From: Henricia sp. BOLD:AAB3569 | Lineage: Eukaryota > Echinodermata > Asteroidea > Spinulosida > Echinasteridae | Direction: 5' to 3' | Assembly (NCBI GenBank): GCA_037783545.1 | Contig: JBBELK010000093.1 | Coordinates: 1,922,001-1,986,000 of the forward strand | DNA length: 64,000 nucleotides | Shown: piece by piece, positions 21,601 to 27,589 of the stretch | Layout: every line of letters begins with the position of its first letter | Numbering within the stretch: position 1 is the first letter of the stretch | Notes under the pieces: model-generated | Told to the model about the DNA's origin: nothing | The model's database searches: none | The model's input: the letters and a program-made list of their open reading frames with translations, nothing else | Position numbers and translations under genes: made by a program

Positions 21601-21744
21601 ACAAATTGCCGGCTTTTTTATTTTCAACTAAGCTTTTCAGAGAAAATGCTTAAAATGGATTAATCACATAAAATGCTTAGAAAGAATAAAAGCAAATAAG
21701 ATTTATACTCACAGGACAGCCAGAAACTTGGGGACGGAAGACAT
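481..21744 (-). CDS. Secreted protein with tandem CUB domains (5' part of gene, spliced)
   Basis: Five coding exons on the minus strand (21744-21713, 9171-8956, 6891-6719, 3557-3351, 618-481) join with matching phases and GT/AG sites. The predicted product starts with a hydrophobic signal peptide (MSSVPKFLAVL then VIHFTLLLLP), then two CUB domains with almost no linker. Each CUB has the four standard cysteines. Each also keeps the acidic residues typical of calcium-binding CUBs: the E of FEIE or FSIE, the D of YDYLEV or YDSLEI, and the D of FVSD or FLSD. CUB domains mediate extracellular protein-protein contact. A signal peptide followed directly by two CUBs is seen in neuropilins and procollagen C-proteinase enhancers, but the 3' part lies outside the window, so the family is open. 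The first coding intron is about 12.5 kb and full of repeats. Frames are intact in all exons, so this is probably a live host gene. Confidence 0.85.
690..1012. repeat. Dispersed repeat rich in GCGAAGTGG / CCACTTCGCC
   Basis: A segment with many direct and inverted copies of GCGAAGTGG. The same sequence occurs in reverse orientation at 33705-33990, including the shared arm around agatatgcatgat and aaccaacctgag. A short related piece lies near 39958-40020. No coding potential was seen. It behaves like a MITE family, but I could not define clean ends. Confidence 0.6.
1892..2885. mobile_element. Inverted-repeat DNA element (about 420 bp) split by a later insertion
   Basis: The left arm (ATTAAGAAATGGGTTTAC, GTGGCACAATG, then TCTATCTCTTTTGGAGAA and GGCTCTAAAAAGAGCC) is matched by an inverted right arm. 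That right arm is cut in two by a second element at 2295-2867, placed at a TAA. Removing the insert restores the right arm to near-full pairing over about 80 bases. The two arms prove that this element is older than its insert. No transposase frame is present, so it is non-autonomous. Confidence 0.75.
2295..2867. mobile_element. PIF/Harbinger-type MITE, GGGGCC..ATAAAGTACGTAC family
   Basis: It starts GGGGCCATCCATAAAGTACG and ends with the inverted copy GTACTTTATGGACGACCCC, flanked by TAA on both sides (TWA target duplication, typical of PIF/Harbinger). The interior has repeated GCGTACGCCATGCGTACAG plus G-rich blocks, and the conserved subterminal words ctaaaaagtcggcattt. Relatives lie at 35016-35155, 50774-50927 and about 55065-55185. 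Confidence 0.8.
2944..3284. mobile_element. Inverted-repeat element with GTGTTTCTA ends
   Basis: The left end GTGTTTCTATTGGGAGCACC matches the inverted right end GTGTTTCTACTGAGCACGG. The interior repeats motifs such as tttctactgg. It lies directly upstream of CUB exon 4 on the + map. Ends are approximate and no target duplication was assigned. Confidence 0.5.
3351..3557 (-). CDS. CUB gene exon 4: first part of CUB2
   Basis: The acceptor ends in atggcag and the donor is GTAAAT. It reads GCSRKLTGPAGQ, the signature LTSPQYPGYYP, the second cysteine in NQNCLYKV, FSIEGVSSYCSYDSLEIFDG, and ends in DGDSE in phase 1. The exon boundary lies later in the domain than in CUB1, so the two CUB domains do not share their internal intron position. 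Confidence 0.85.
3735..3966. mobile_element. MITE with about 57-bp terminal repeats and CAG target duplication
   Basis: The arms begin GGGTCAATTTCATGGCGCTG and GGGCCAATTTCATGGCGCTG and pair over about 57 bases, including GCTAAGCACAAAAATTTGC. The element is flanked by CAG on both sides. A 3-bp CWG duplication has been described for Nuwa-like relatives of Harbinger; that family name is only a suggestion from the duplication. Confidence 0.75.
4855..5227. mobile_element. PIF/Harbinger-like MITE, AGGCCTGTCCGCATTGGAC family
   Basis: The left end AGGCCTGTCCGCATGGACTT pairs with the right end AAGTCCAATGTGGACACGGC. It is flanked by TAA on both sides. Subterminal sequence also pairs (GGGGAAAACTTACTGAG with the inverted GGTTTTACCGAG). 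A second, less complete copy begins at 15853. Confidence 0.75.
5610..6312. repeat. SINE-like repeat, internally deleted and carrying a TTAA element
   Basis: The flanks 5610-5670 and 6195-6312 match the repeat at 12480-12720: gatgcagtgaaaaac, accttctgcttaa, gtggtcttaaaac, ggtattgcagttgtt, and ggctatcacgtga. This copy lacks the tRNA-like box region present at 12535-12560 and is interrupted exactly at TTAA by the element at 5671-6194. Confidence 0.65.
5671..6194. mobile_element. TTAA-flanked non-autonomous DNA element (524 bp)
   Basis: The left end AGGCCCAGTGGATCATTTGC pairs with the right end, whose reverse complement is AGGCCCTGTAGATGATC. It is flanked by TTAA on both sides. TTAA duplications are made by Kolobok and piggyBac transposases. 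The host repeat has a single TTAA at the same place in its other copy (12566-12569 region), so the empty site is visible in this window. Confidence 0.75.
6413..6657. mobile_element. PIF/Harbinger-like MITE, GGGTGGATTCAC ends
   Basis: The ends are GGGTGGATTCAC and GTAAATCCACCC with TAA on both sides. The interior pairs further (gacgcgcatcgc with the inverted gcgacgcacatcg). It lies just past CUB exon 3. A diverged relative, about 11110-11315, ends GTGAATCCAACC. Confidence 0.75.
6719..6891 (-). CDS. CUB gene exon 3: second half of CUB1
   Basis: The acceptor is cactgtag and the donor is GTAGTT. It reads YDYLEVFDGADDNAPTIG, then RFCGQETPRTVTSTGSK with the fourth cysteine, then LYVKFVSDASIERPGFQANF, the standard CUB ending. 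It ends in phase 1, matching the next exon. The D in FVSD is the third acidic position of calcium-binding CUBs. Confidence 0.85.
6985..7800 (+). repeat. tRNA-derived SINE split by a MITE
   Basis: A tRNA-like head starts after a G-run at 6974-6992, with box A-like tagccgagtggtgaagg and box B-like gggttcgatacc. It is followed, after the insert at 7067-7667, by the tail gtcgtggtacctgtggctct and further SINE body. It cannot fold into an intact tRNA because the insert sits at box B, so I call it a SINE, not a tRNA gene. Confidence 0.6.
7067..7667. mobile_element. MITE inside a SINE, GGGTGGATTGCAAT ends, CAG duplication
   Basis: The terminal repeats GGGTGGATTGCAATA are perfect at both ends, followed by weaker pairing (accgtctttagt with the inverted gacagttaggac). 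CAG lies on both sides. The interior has many copies of gtgtcctaa/ttaggacac, inverted among themselves. It interrupts the SINE right after its box B. Confidence 0.75.
8200..8940 (+). repeat. tRNA-like SINE carrying a hAT-type element
   Basis: The flanks of the element at 8249-8747 read as one unit: ccatctacctctgtg joined to gccctggttcgaaccctgtc, with a box B-like GGTTCGAACCC and the downstream gggttttcctcccccctctaa. A related tail occurs at 61340-61500. Head and ends are diffuse. Confidence 0.5.
8249..8747. mobile_element. hAT-type MITE with CTCGAGTC repeat arrays
   Basis: The ends CAGTGTTGTAGTACTCGAG and the inverted CAGTGTTGTAGTCTAG are of hAT type. A perfect 8-bp target duplication, CCTCTGTG, lies at 8241-8248 and 8748-8755. 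Both arms are arrays of GACTCGGACTCGAG-like units (8267-8400 and 8606-8735), giving strong self-pairing. No transposase is encoded. Confidence 0.85.
8956..9171 (-). CDS. CUB gene exon 2: rest of signal peptide and first half of CUB1
   Basis: The acceptor is a pyrimidine tract ending in ccccag, and the donor is GTGAGT at 8955-8950. The exon encodes the end of the signal peptide, then CGSHLFAGSG, the CUB signature ITSPNYPGQYP, the second cysteine (AECAW) and FEIEESSDC with the third cysteine. A nearer GT (GTTAGT, four bases upstream) was not used because only GTGAGT gives the CYYDYLEVFDG reading across the junction. Confidence 0.85.
9342..9528. mobile_element. Short inverted-repeat MITE, CAGCACGATATGTGGCA ends
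   Basis: The left end CAGCACGATATGTGGCAGAG pairs with the right end CTTTGCCACATATCGTGCTG, and pairing continues through agggacttcccccta. It is about 187 bp with no frame of interest. The target duplication is unclear. Confidence 0.65.
9600..11100. other. Intron stretch without recognised genes
   Basis: Intron 1 of the CUB gene. It holds a C-rich tract near 10980-11060 and some AT-rich unique-looking sequence. Open frames here lack domains, codon bias or splice sites that I can support. Confidence 0.45.
11320..11453. mobile_element. Near-perfect foldback MITE with TTAA duplication (134 bp)
   Basis: The element is almost entirely an inverted repeat: AGGCACAGGCTCGTCAGCAA at the left and its inverse at the right, with pairing through the GCGCGC block and the tacgcggctccat arm. 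TTAA flanks both sides. Its right half recurs at 45447-45505 and 47958-48009, joined to the amplified exon unit. Confidence 0.8.
12480..12720 (-). repeat. tRNA-derived SINE, minus orientation
   Basis: The minus strand contains a tRNA-like head: inverted box B gggattcgaact and inverted box A near ccaattcagctatga. The downstream body (gtggtcttaaaac, ggtattgcagttgt, ggctatcacgtga) matches the copy at 5610-6312. The tRNA-like part is imperfect (extra bases, weak stems), so I do not call a tRNA gene. Confidence 0.65.
12749..12972. mobile_element. Mutator-like MITE with 9-bp target duplication
   Basis: The ends TAGCCTTTAGTCAAGGC and their inverse GCCTTGACTAAAGGCTA are perfect. They are flanked by a perfect 9-bp direct repeat, CCCAAACTC, at 12740-12748 and 12973-12981. 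A 9-bp duplication is the mark of the Mutator superfamily. The interior is GC-rich, with many CG steps unlike the flanks. No transposase is present. Confidence 0.85.
13718..13912. mobile_element. Foldback element with about 64-bp arms
   Basis: The left arm begins CATTTTGGGAGT and runs through GCAATGTGCGTGCGCGTTGT. The right arm is its inverse with few mismatches, separated by a short spacer with its own small inverted repeat. It is 195 bp, and no target duplication was assigned. Confidence 0.7.
14498..14901. mobile_element. TTAA-flanked element (404 bp)
   Basis: The ends AGGGCACAAG and the inverted AGGGCATGTGC are short and diverged but sit exactly between two TTAA sites. The inside holds two related blocks around gtctaggccctagac and ccgtctaggtcctagact. 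It is weaker than the TTAA elements at 5671 and 11320. Confidence 0.5.
15327..15742 (-). repeat. Copy of the ATGCATAGTTCCGA MITE, one end missing
   Basis: This segment is the reverse complement of 62095-62552 over about 410 bases, including gatcatcgcatacaacactg and gattggtcggcgggttcggt. Its right end ccgacctgtc/actatgcat is intact, and the left end is cut within the family sequence. The open frame read through it is a by-product of the repeat, as the same frame appears in the other copy. Confidence 0.75.
15853..16170. mobile_element. Second copy of the AGGCCTGTCCGCATTGGAC MITE
   Basis: It matches the element at 4855-5227 through GGCCTGTCCGCATTGGACTT, the ttttccc and tcagtaacttttcc blocks, and an inner aagtccaatgcggacac. 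The right end has only a diverged aagtccaaatgcgga, so this copy is worn or rearranged. Confidence 0.65.
16200..17035. other. Intron stretch, no recognised element
   Basis: AT-rich sequence with a poly-A run near 16321-16333. I see no exon with domain or splice support and no clear inverted-repeat element. Confidence 0.4.
17039..17724. mobile_element. Inverted-repeat element rich in TTACCCGGGTAA palindromes
   Basis: The ends GTTTCAGACTA and the inverted GTTTCACACTACTC pair loosely. The interior carries many copies of tagtgtgaa and at least five near-palindromes around ACCCGGGTAA, clustered at the right end. A fragment of the family lies near 35425-35480. It is about 690 bp, with no transposase frame. 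Confidence 0.55.
17740..18775. other. Intron stretch, nothing assigned
   Basis: AT-rich sequence inside intron 1 of the CUB gene. No supported exon, RNA gene or repeat boundary was seen. Confidence 0.4.
18776..18885 (+). repeat. G-rich simple repeat (GGGGGA-like)
   Basis: About 110 bases made almost only of G with interspersed A on this strand. Proline- or glycine-rich open frames on both strands across it are artefacts of this composition. Runs of G could form quadruplexes, and the run length may be unreliable in assembly. Confidence 0.9.
19040..19435 (+). repeat. tRNA-derived SINE (Leu/Ser-like head)
   Basis: The head tatcatggccaagcggtcta resembles box A of a class II tRNA, with box B-like atgggttcaaat downstream. 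The body (gcccttgggcaatt, ctccacccaggag, aaatgggtacc) and the tail (gagatggatatgtgcgtgat) match the SINE at 27228-27575. A short block, tatgggggtatcatg, is repeated just before the head. Confidence 0.75.
19449..19492. repeat. Perfect 44-bp palindrome
   Basis: TGTACATTAGTTCCGGTTCC then AG, followed by the exact inverse with no spacer. It lies just after the SINE tail. No protein-binding role can be assigned from sequence. Confidence 0.9.
19783..19819. repeat. 18-bp perfect hairpin with a one-base centre
   Basis: ACAGGTGGAGGTCAAACG, a single T, then the exact inverse. TGACCT/AGGTCA halves inside it resemble nuclear-receptor half-sites, but that may be chance. Confidence 0.85.
20360..20926. mobile_element. 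TTAA-flanked element with subterminal inverted repeats (567 bp)
   Basis: TTAA lies at 20356-20359 and 20927-20930. The terminal match is short (AGGGGAAGTATACC against AGTGCATACC), but subterminal arms pair strongly: GCTTGGGGTTCAAATG at 20430-20447 with the inverse catttgaaccccaagt at 20840-20855, extending through aagtgcaat. There is no coding region. Confidence 0.6.
21713..21744 (-). CDS. CUB gene exon 1: start codon and signal-peptide start
   Basis: The minus strand reads MSSVPKFLAV plus two bases, then a strong GTGAGT donor. The ATG has A at -3, a good Kozak context. It is in phase 2, and the exon at 9171 begins with the one base needed to complete a leucine codon and continue the hydrophobic signal sequence. 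It lies about 275-305 bases downstream of a TATA box, so the 5' UTR is probably in this same exon. The longer open frame covering this place in another phase has no domain support. Confidence 0.75.
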
Positions 21745-22020
21745 TCTGAAGATTGTCGGTCGGGGCACTCGGTCTCCGAAACAGCTGTCAATGCAGAATC
21801 CAAAATCAGACTCCCAGGTGAACGAAAAAATACTTCAGAGGTCCAAGGGTGACAGTTCATAAAAGGGTACTTGCTGGAGGAACTCCTTGAGTGCAGTTGA
21901 CTCGTTTTTGGTTGGAGAAATCTTTTTACAACTCCAGGGAGGCAACTGAGCCACTTTGAGTCAACAGTCCTCCAGTTGAAACAATACTCGTCCAAGATTG
22001 GGGATAGTAGAAGTTATGAA
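21745..22020 (-). other. Predicted 5' UTR of the CUB gene
   Basis: Sequence between the predicted transcription start (about 22018) and the start codon. It is inferred only from the TATA box and ATG positions. Its open frame in another phase has no domain support. Confidence 0.4.
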
Positions 22021-22044
22021 GGAGCAAAGTTGGACGGGGTGAAC

Positions 22045-22051
22045 TTTTATA
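22045..22051 (-). promoter_or_regulatory. TATA box of the CUB gene
   Basis: The minus strand carries CTATAAAAG about 300 bases upstream of the predicted start codon. A TATA box normally places transcription start 25-30 bases downstream, so the 5' end should be near 22015-22022. No other gene start in the window has such a clear core promoter. The position and strand agree with the exon chain, but no transcript evidence is available here. Confidence 0.55.
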
Positions 22052-22059
22052 GGTGCTGT

Positions 22060-23080
22060 ATGCATGAGTGTAGTTGTGCACTGTTGACATGACTTGTCAA
22101 TTGATCACTGCCAATGCATGTACTGGTACCAGCTGTGACTATTGTCTTGCCCCAGGTACTAGTAGTAGACGTCAGCCCTGTCACTGGCATTACTGGGACA
22201 ACTCCAATGTTTTTGTGAATGACTGAGTGACTGGATTGATGAACAGAAAGGGAAAATGCACAGAGCCTGTGATTGGCTGCCAATGTGCCTACTGGTACAG
22301 TACATGTGTATAGTAGGCCTGTAGGGCCTACTTGCTAAAGCCCTGGAAGTGGAAAAATGATGAAAGTTAATTAAAGTTAACAAACTTTGAAAATACCTGT
22401 TAACAAATTAAGGTCAAAGACTTCACCTGTTCACATTTATATAAAGGGGAAATAGAGGTCAAAGTCACGACAGGAATAAATATAGAAGTAGTTTGCCAAC
22501 TTTTCTTGGACCTGGATAGAATCCCTATATATTTCAACATAAACATTGCATGCCAGTTGAGGCCATGCCAAGTATAACACATAACCACAAATGTGGTTTT
22601 CCCTATTTGTTTCCAATTGGCTTTCCACTCCAATTAATGCATCTACTGTTCCTATTGTGTCCCTCCCAACATCGTGTTTAAATTTGTTTTCTTCTGTATG
22701 CTAGTCATTTGGCCTTTGAAGAAGACTCGGGCAACTAATTCCACAGTATAAACCACAAATGTGCGTGTTTTACAAATAATGCTTTCCTGTTGTTTTGTTT
22801 AATGACCTCTACAGTTTTAGGGTGGATAAAGAAACATTATCCTGAATTAATTACTTGTACAAGTACAACAACTGCATTGTTGAGTGCAAGGGAAAAACAA
22901 ATGTGAGCTAATTTCGAATTTGGCACAGGAACTTTTCTTCTTTGCCAAAGCTAGGGACTAATGGTAAAGGAATGCATTATTAAACCCACAACAAGAAACC
23001 ACAACAAAGCTATACTTCTCTAAAAAATAGTTCCAAGCTTGCACATAAAAATATCAGTTACAAGTTATCAAGAGCAAAAC
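22060..23080. other. Upstream region of the CUB gene, no element assigned
   Basis: This holds the presumed proximal promoter upstream of the TATA box. I see no coding frame or inverted-repeat element that I can support. Confidence 0.4.
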
Positions 23081-23085
23081 ATATA

Positions 23086-23265
23086 CAGTGAAACTTGCTT
23101 TTAAGGCCACCTTGATAAACAGGCCACCTGCTTATAGTGGCCACCCATCTTTGGTCCCCAATGCCATGTGTATAATGCTTAAGAAACCTCTATGAAGAGG
23201 CCACCTCTTTATAGTGGCCAGTTTTTTATGGTCCCGAGGGTGGCCACTATAGACAAGTTTCACTG
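23086..23265. mobile_element. Tc1/mariner-like MITE, CAGTGAAACTTG ends, TA duplication
   Basis: The perfect ends CAGTGAAACTTG and inverse are flanked by TA. Inside are repeated blocks of aaggccacct and tagtggcca in both orientations. A second, longer copy is at 25500-26310. Confidence 0.85.
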
Positions 23266-23415
23266 TAAACGTATAAAGCCATTAAAATTAAGCCAAAACA
23301 TTACTTTCTAAAATTTGTTTAGTACATTTACTTAATAAAAAAAAACTGTTTTTGACATTTGCATTTGACTTTCAATGCAGACATGCTAAATTCCAAGATG
23401 AGAAGTACATTTATA

Positions 23416-23707
23416 GACGAATCCGGTAGCTAAGGACTTCTTCCATGTATGTACGCTATAACGAGAAGTCATCCAGTGTCATGAACTATGCATTTTGTGT
23501 TGATGATAAACTGTTAATTACGTTGTCACTTTGAACAATTTGCACGTTTATTGTAAGATTGTGAAGCCATGTACGCGAAGGGGGCATGTTGGATGCGCAC
23601 TATTCGATTTAACAACACGTACAGAATGCACAGTTCATGGCACTGGATGGCCCCTCACTATGGCAGATGCACAGGGAAGGAGTCCTCAGCTACCTGGCGG
23701 ATTCATC
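23416..23707. mobile_element. TA-flanked MITE, GACGAATCCGGTAGCTAAGG family
   Basis: The ends GACGAATCCGGTAGCTAAGG and the inverted GATGAATCCGCC.AGGTAGCTGAGG pair over about 35 bases, including gacttcttcc, with TA on both sides. A related element is nested at 25960-26292. Confidence 0.75.
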
Positions 23708-24116
23708 TATAAAGAGCTTTTCACACTACCAGCTCTGATCCAGGTAGCAATGCATAACCCATGTTAAATGTAAGCCAGGGTTTTCATACTACAAACCTTA
23801 ATCCAGAGAATGACTTACCTACAGATTGTCTCTTGTGCAGATACAACAGCAATCGTTTCCCCCAGAAAATTGTTAGAGCGTAGTGGTAAAATTTTCGAGA
23901 TGGCATACGTTGTCTGTTCACTTTCGCCATCCAATACTGTGATACTGCCACGATACAAACAATGAATTTCTGGAGAGTTTCCCCTTTGTTCATTGTACAC
24001 TTATCAGTTTCATTGTCTTTTTGTATCAATTTTAATGTCCGAGAGTTCAGAAAGCATAATTCTGTAAGAAAATTGTTAGAAGCTCTGAGGGTAGTGGCCG
24101 ATTGCTAAAGAGTATG

Positions 24117-24452
24117 ACCCCGTTTACACTCGATTCGCCTTTGCCGAATCGAACTCCGCAATTTCCAAAAAGGGGAGTTGAAGCCGAGTAGGCACTAAGG
24201 GTAAACGCAAAAGGTGAATTGAAAAAGGCGGATCAGACCCGGGTCTGATATGCCTAGGGTTGAACCCCGCAATTGCGTTGTTGAACCCTGCAATCATCAA
24301 GGTCGCTTGTAGTGTAAATGCTACCCGAATACAGATTCGGCAATTTGAGTGTCCTTGGGGCGGTGCCCGCAGTGTAGTATATTTAATTGACCAATCTGGC
24401 ACTAGTGCTGGATCTGTATCCACCTTTGCCGATTCGAGTGTAAACACGGTGT
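24117..24452. mobile_element. MITE with ACCCCGTTTACACTCGA ends
   Basis: The left end ACCCCGTTTACACTCGATTC pairs with the inverse of the right end cgagtgtaaacacggtgt. Inner copies of ttgccgaatcg and caattgc pair again. It is about 336 bp with no assigned target duplication. Confidence 0.7.
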
Positions 24453-24459
24453 TAATAGT

Positions 24460-25490
24460 GGCCATTTGTGAAAGGGTAGTGGTACCACTACTCTACAATG
24501 CTTTAGGGGAAACCCTGCACTGCAAAGGTTATTCTTGGAGTATCATTTATTTGTCTCTAAATGCACAGGTACAACGTTGATCTTTTCCCCACTGCTTGCA
24601 CCCCAAGCGTGGCATAAACAACCGTCAAGCCATACTTCAGACCAACTATTTGAAAATCCTGAGCCCAGTTTTTGCAAGCATAACTGGAAATCGGTTACAG
24701 ATCCAGGCTCATGAAAATAAATTAAAAATTCCGAGCGGTACTCACATACTGCCTGGAAATTCCAAGTATATTGCCTGGAATTTCCATTGTATTTTCATAT
24801 TTCAATGAGCCTAGACCTGACTCATTTCCGTTTATCAACAGGCTGTGCCATGTGTTAAATGTTCAGTTACCCGGGCAAGGCCTTATCATACAAGGCCTAA
24901 TGAGGCCTCTCAAGCTTCAAAAATAATTTTTGAAAAACTTTAATTAAAAACAAAACAACAACCAGATTATCACATACTGATTCTTGTGCAGCAGCAATAT
25001 TAATTGCACTAATTCTCTTTCATTCTTCCTTTACTAATCCATTGTAAAACATGCTTTAGAGTCCATTCAGTTAATCCCCAATTAAAAAAGGAAATGCGCA
25101 CATCCGAACGATCATATGACGGAAGTGGGTATACAGACAAAATACCTGGACAATTTGTTAGGACCTCTGGGCATCTTGGTGCACTGCAAATGAACTTGGC
25201 GTGTCAAGCTTATCGGTGCGTGTGCACTGGAAGTTTACATTGTATTCTAATAGCAACAAGAAGTCTTCATGAAGAATCACAGGTTAAAGGTGTAGTATGC
25301 CTGCATGGGCATCCCTGAAATTGCTGTCCTTTTTTGGGGCCTCTATTTGTTTTTAGCCAAAAATGTTAGAGTGGGATGATGGTCAATATTCTTTAAACTT
25401 GGGATGAGAGAAAAATCATATGGGCCTTATCGGGACTCAAACCTAAGATCTCAGACTCATCGGGCAGATGCTGTACCAAGGAAAACTTGA
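24460..25490. other. Stretch without recognised gene or element
   Basis: Mixed AT-rich sequence. A few tens of bases near 24870 contain acccgggcaagg, recalling the 17-kb repeat, but no boundaries are visible. Confidence 0.4.
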
Positions 25491-25499
25491 AGGAGTATA

Positions 25500-26310
25500 C
25501 AGTGAAACCTGCTCTTAGGGCCACCTCTATAAAGAGGACACCTGTCTAAAGTGGCCACATCTGTTCGGTCCCAAACCAGTTTGTACACAAACATATGGAG
25601 GTAGAACCTTGATATTAGGGCCCCTGTCTAACGCGGCCAGTGGCTAGGGCACTTGGATTCCTGTGTGTACAATCCTATGGCAGTTGGACCTTGATAATTG
25701 CCACACACAGTAAATCAAGCTACTCTGGGAAATTTTATGAGCTGCTTAAAAAAACCTTTTAAAAACTAAACAATTTTCAACTTTTTAATGAGGAAACCTT
25801 TAATCCACTTCACTTTTAGCCGTTTTTCATCTACAGACATGCACTGTGGTTTGTTTTATGATGTTTGGATATATTCCTGCACGTGTACGCTAAACCTCTA
25901 TATAATGGCCACCTGCATATTCTGGCCACGTTTTGTCAGTCCTATGGGTGGTCACTATACACCAATCCGGTAACTAATATCTCCTCCCTACATATACGCC
26001 ATAGCTGGGGGGCGTCCAGTGCATGGGCTGTGCGTTTTGTGTTGCTGTTAGAACGAAAAGCGCTCATCCATTACATGCACGAACGAGCCTCCTTCGCGTA
26101 TACGCGACGCGCCCGCCTTTGCGTACACGCGACGCGCCCGCCTTCGCGCGCACACAACCCTACAAAGACGCGCAACTTGTTCGAAGTAAACAAATGCAGC
26201 TTCAGCAACAACAAAAACATACAGTTCATTCAGTGGAAGCCCCCCAGCTATGGCGGATATACAGGGAAGAAGACCTTATTACCGGATTGGTGTATACACA
26301 AGTTTCACTG
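25500..26310. mobile_element. Tc1/mariner-like MITE, longer copy, carrying a nested element
   Basis: The ends CAGTGAAACCTG and CACAAGTTTCACTG with TA flanks match the 23086-23265 family, including agggccacctctataaag and tagtggcca-like blocks. The right part is interrupted at 25960-26292 by another TA-flanked MITE. The middle also holds sequence not seen in the short copy. Confidence 0.75.
25960..26292. mobile_element. MITE nested in the 25500-26310 element
   Basis: The ends CACCAATCCGGTAACTAATA and the inverted CACCAATCCGGTAATAAGG pair, with an inner match cgccatagctggggggc. TA lies on both sides. It relates to the MITE at 23416-23707. It contains CG-rich repeats (acgcgacgcgcccgcctt twice), so long frames across it are not genes. 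Confidence 0.75.
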
Positions 26311-26344
26311 TACCACTACTGTGTCTTATAGCTCAGCTGTTGAG

Positions 26345-27215
26345 TAGGTGAGTCGATCAGTAGAGGTTTCGACTTTCGAGTTTTAAACAGCTAGAATCCC
26401 CCCTTCCACATTTTTTAAGTTTTTATGTTTATCATGAAGGTGTATGTGTCTACAACACCATCATAACTTGTTTTTCACAAATAATCGACAGACTTTTGCT
26501 TAAAACGTAAAGCAGTTCCGACCCTCTTCACCCAAATTCTGAAACGCTCGAGGTCACTCGGCTTGTTTATCAACAGGGTGTTGATGTCATCCTGAGAAAC
26601 AACAAAATTCTTCAAAAAACACCATCTAAAAGAGACGGTTTTCTAAGTTTTTTGACTTCTTTCTCAGGATTGCGTCACGGGGTCACGCGCATATCATGAA
26701 TACCTAATGAGCGTTTCAGAAATCGCGAAAATCTCATTTTCGAAAAGCGCACTTTTGCTTGCAATTTATCCACTTAAAACCGACAATTAAAAAATAATAA
26801 AAATCCACGTCGGCAAGAGGGATGTTTGGACTATCGAAAAAAACCTAAATGCTGGATTTTCGTCAAGGGGGATTCTTCCTCTTTAATAATGATAAGGTCA
26901 TAACTTTTCTCTCATCCCAAGTTTGATGTAAATGGTGATTAGGCACCATACCCAATTCAATATTTTTGAAGTAATCAAATGTCTGAATTAAAAAAAAAAG
27001 TAGAAGTGAGCCACCTATTCAAGTCTTGAGAGGCCGGGAAGGGAACACCGGTGTACACAAAAAGTAGGTTTAGGTTTAGTGTAGTTTGTACTTTTTATTG
27101 ATTTATTTAAATAAAAAAGACGTACACGTTCTACTAATTTAAATTTTGTTTTAGTTTAGGACGGGTAACCATGCAAAGACAACCTCCTGGTCTTATCAAA
27201 AATTTAAAAGTAGGC
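26345..27215. other. Stretch without recognised gene
   Basis: Sequence between a MITE and a SINE. No supported exon or repeat was seen. Confidence 0.4.
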
Positions 27216-27227
27216 CTACATGTAACA

Positions 27228-27575
27228 TGGGGTACTGCAGCCAAATAGTCTGGTGTATCGAACTCAAGGTTATGGGTTCAAATCCAGGCCGTGTCAATGG
27301 TGTAGGCCTACTGTGAGCCCTTGGGCAAGACTCTTTACCATAAAATTGGCCCAGTCTCCACCCAGGAGCAAATGGGTACCTGTGAGGGTAGTGAATGTGT
27401 TGTGTGTGACGATGAGTTTATGCATGCCTGACAGGCAGCTGCGGCTGTGTACTCCTGAGGGAGCTAGGTGGTTAGATTAAAGAATGCTATATAGAGAGCA
27501 CAACGACCAGGGGTAATAATGTGAAGCGGCGTGATGTATGTGATACGTGCGCTCTATAAGTATCTAGATTATTAT
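27228..27575 (+). repeat. tRNA-derived SINE
   Basis: Head ggggtactgcagccaaatag with box B-like atgggttcaaatcc; body gcccttgggcaagac, ctccacccaggagc, aaatgggtacc; tail gatacgtgcgctctataag then tattattgtt. It is the same family as 19040-19435. Confidence 0.75.
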
Positions 27576-27589
27576 TGTTAAAGTACATG

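Noticed and set aside
21660-21995. 111-residue minus-strand frame covering the CUB gene start
   Set aside because: It has no domain; the overlapping short exon MSSVPKFLAV with GTGAGT donor joins the signal peptide and CUB domains in phase.
26023-26347. Arginine-rich open frames
   Set aside because: They run through CG-rich repeats in the nested MITE 25960-26292.
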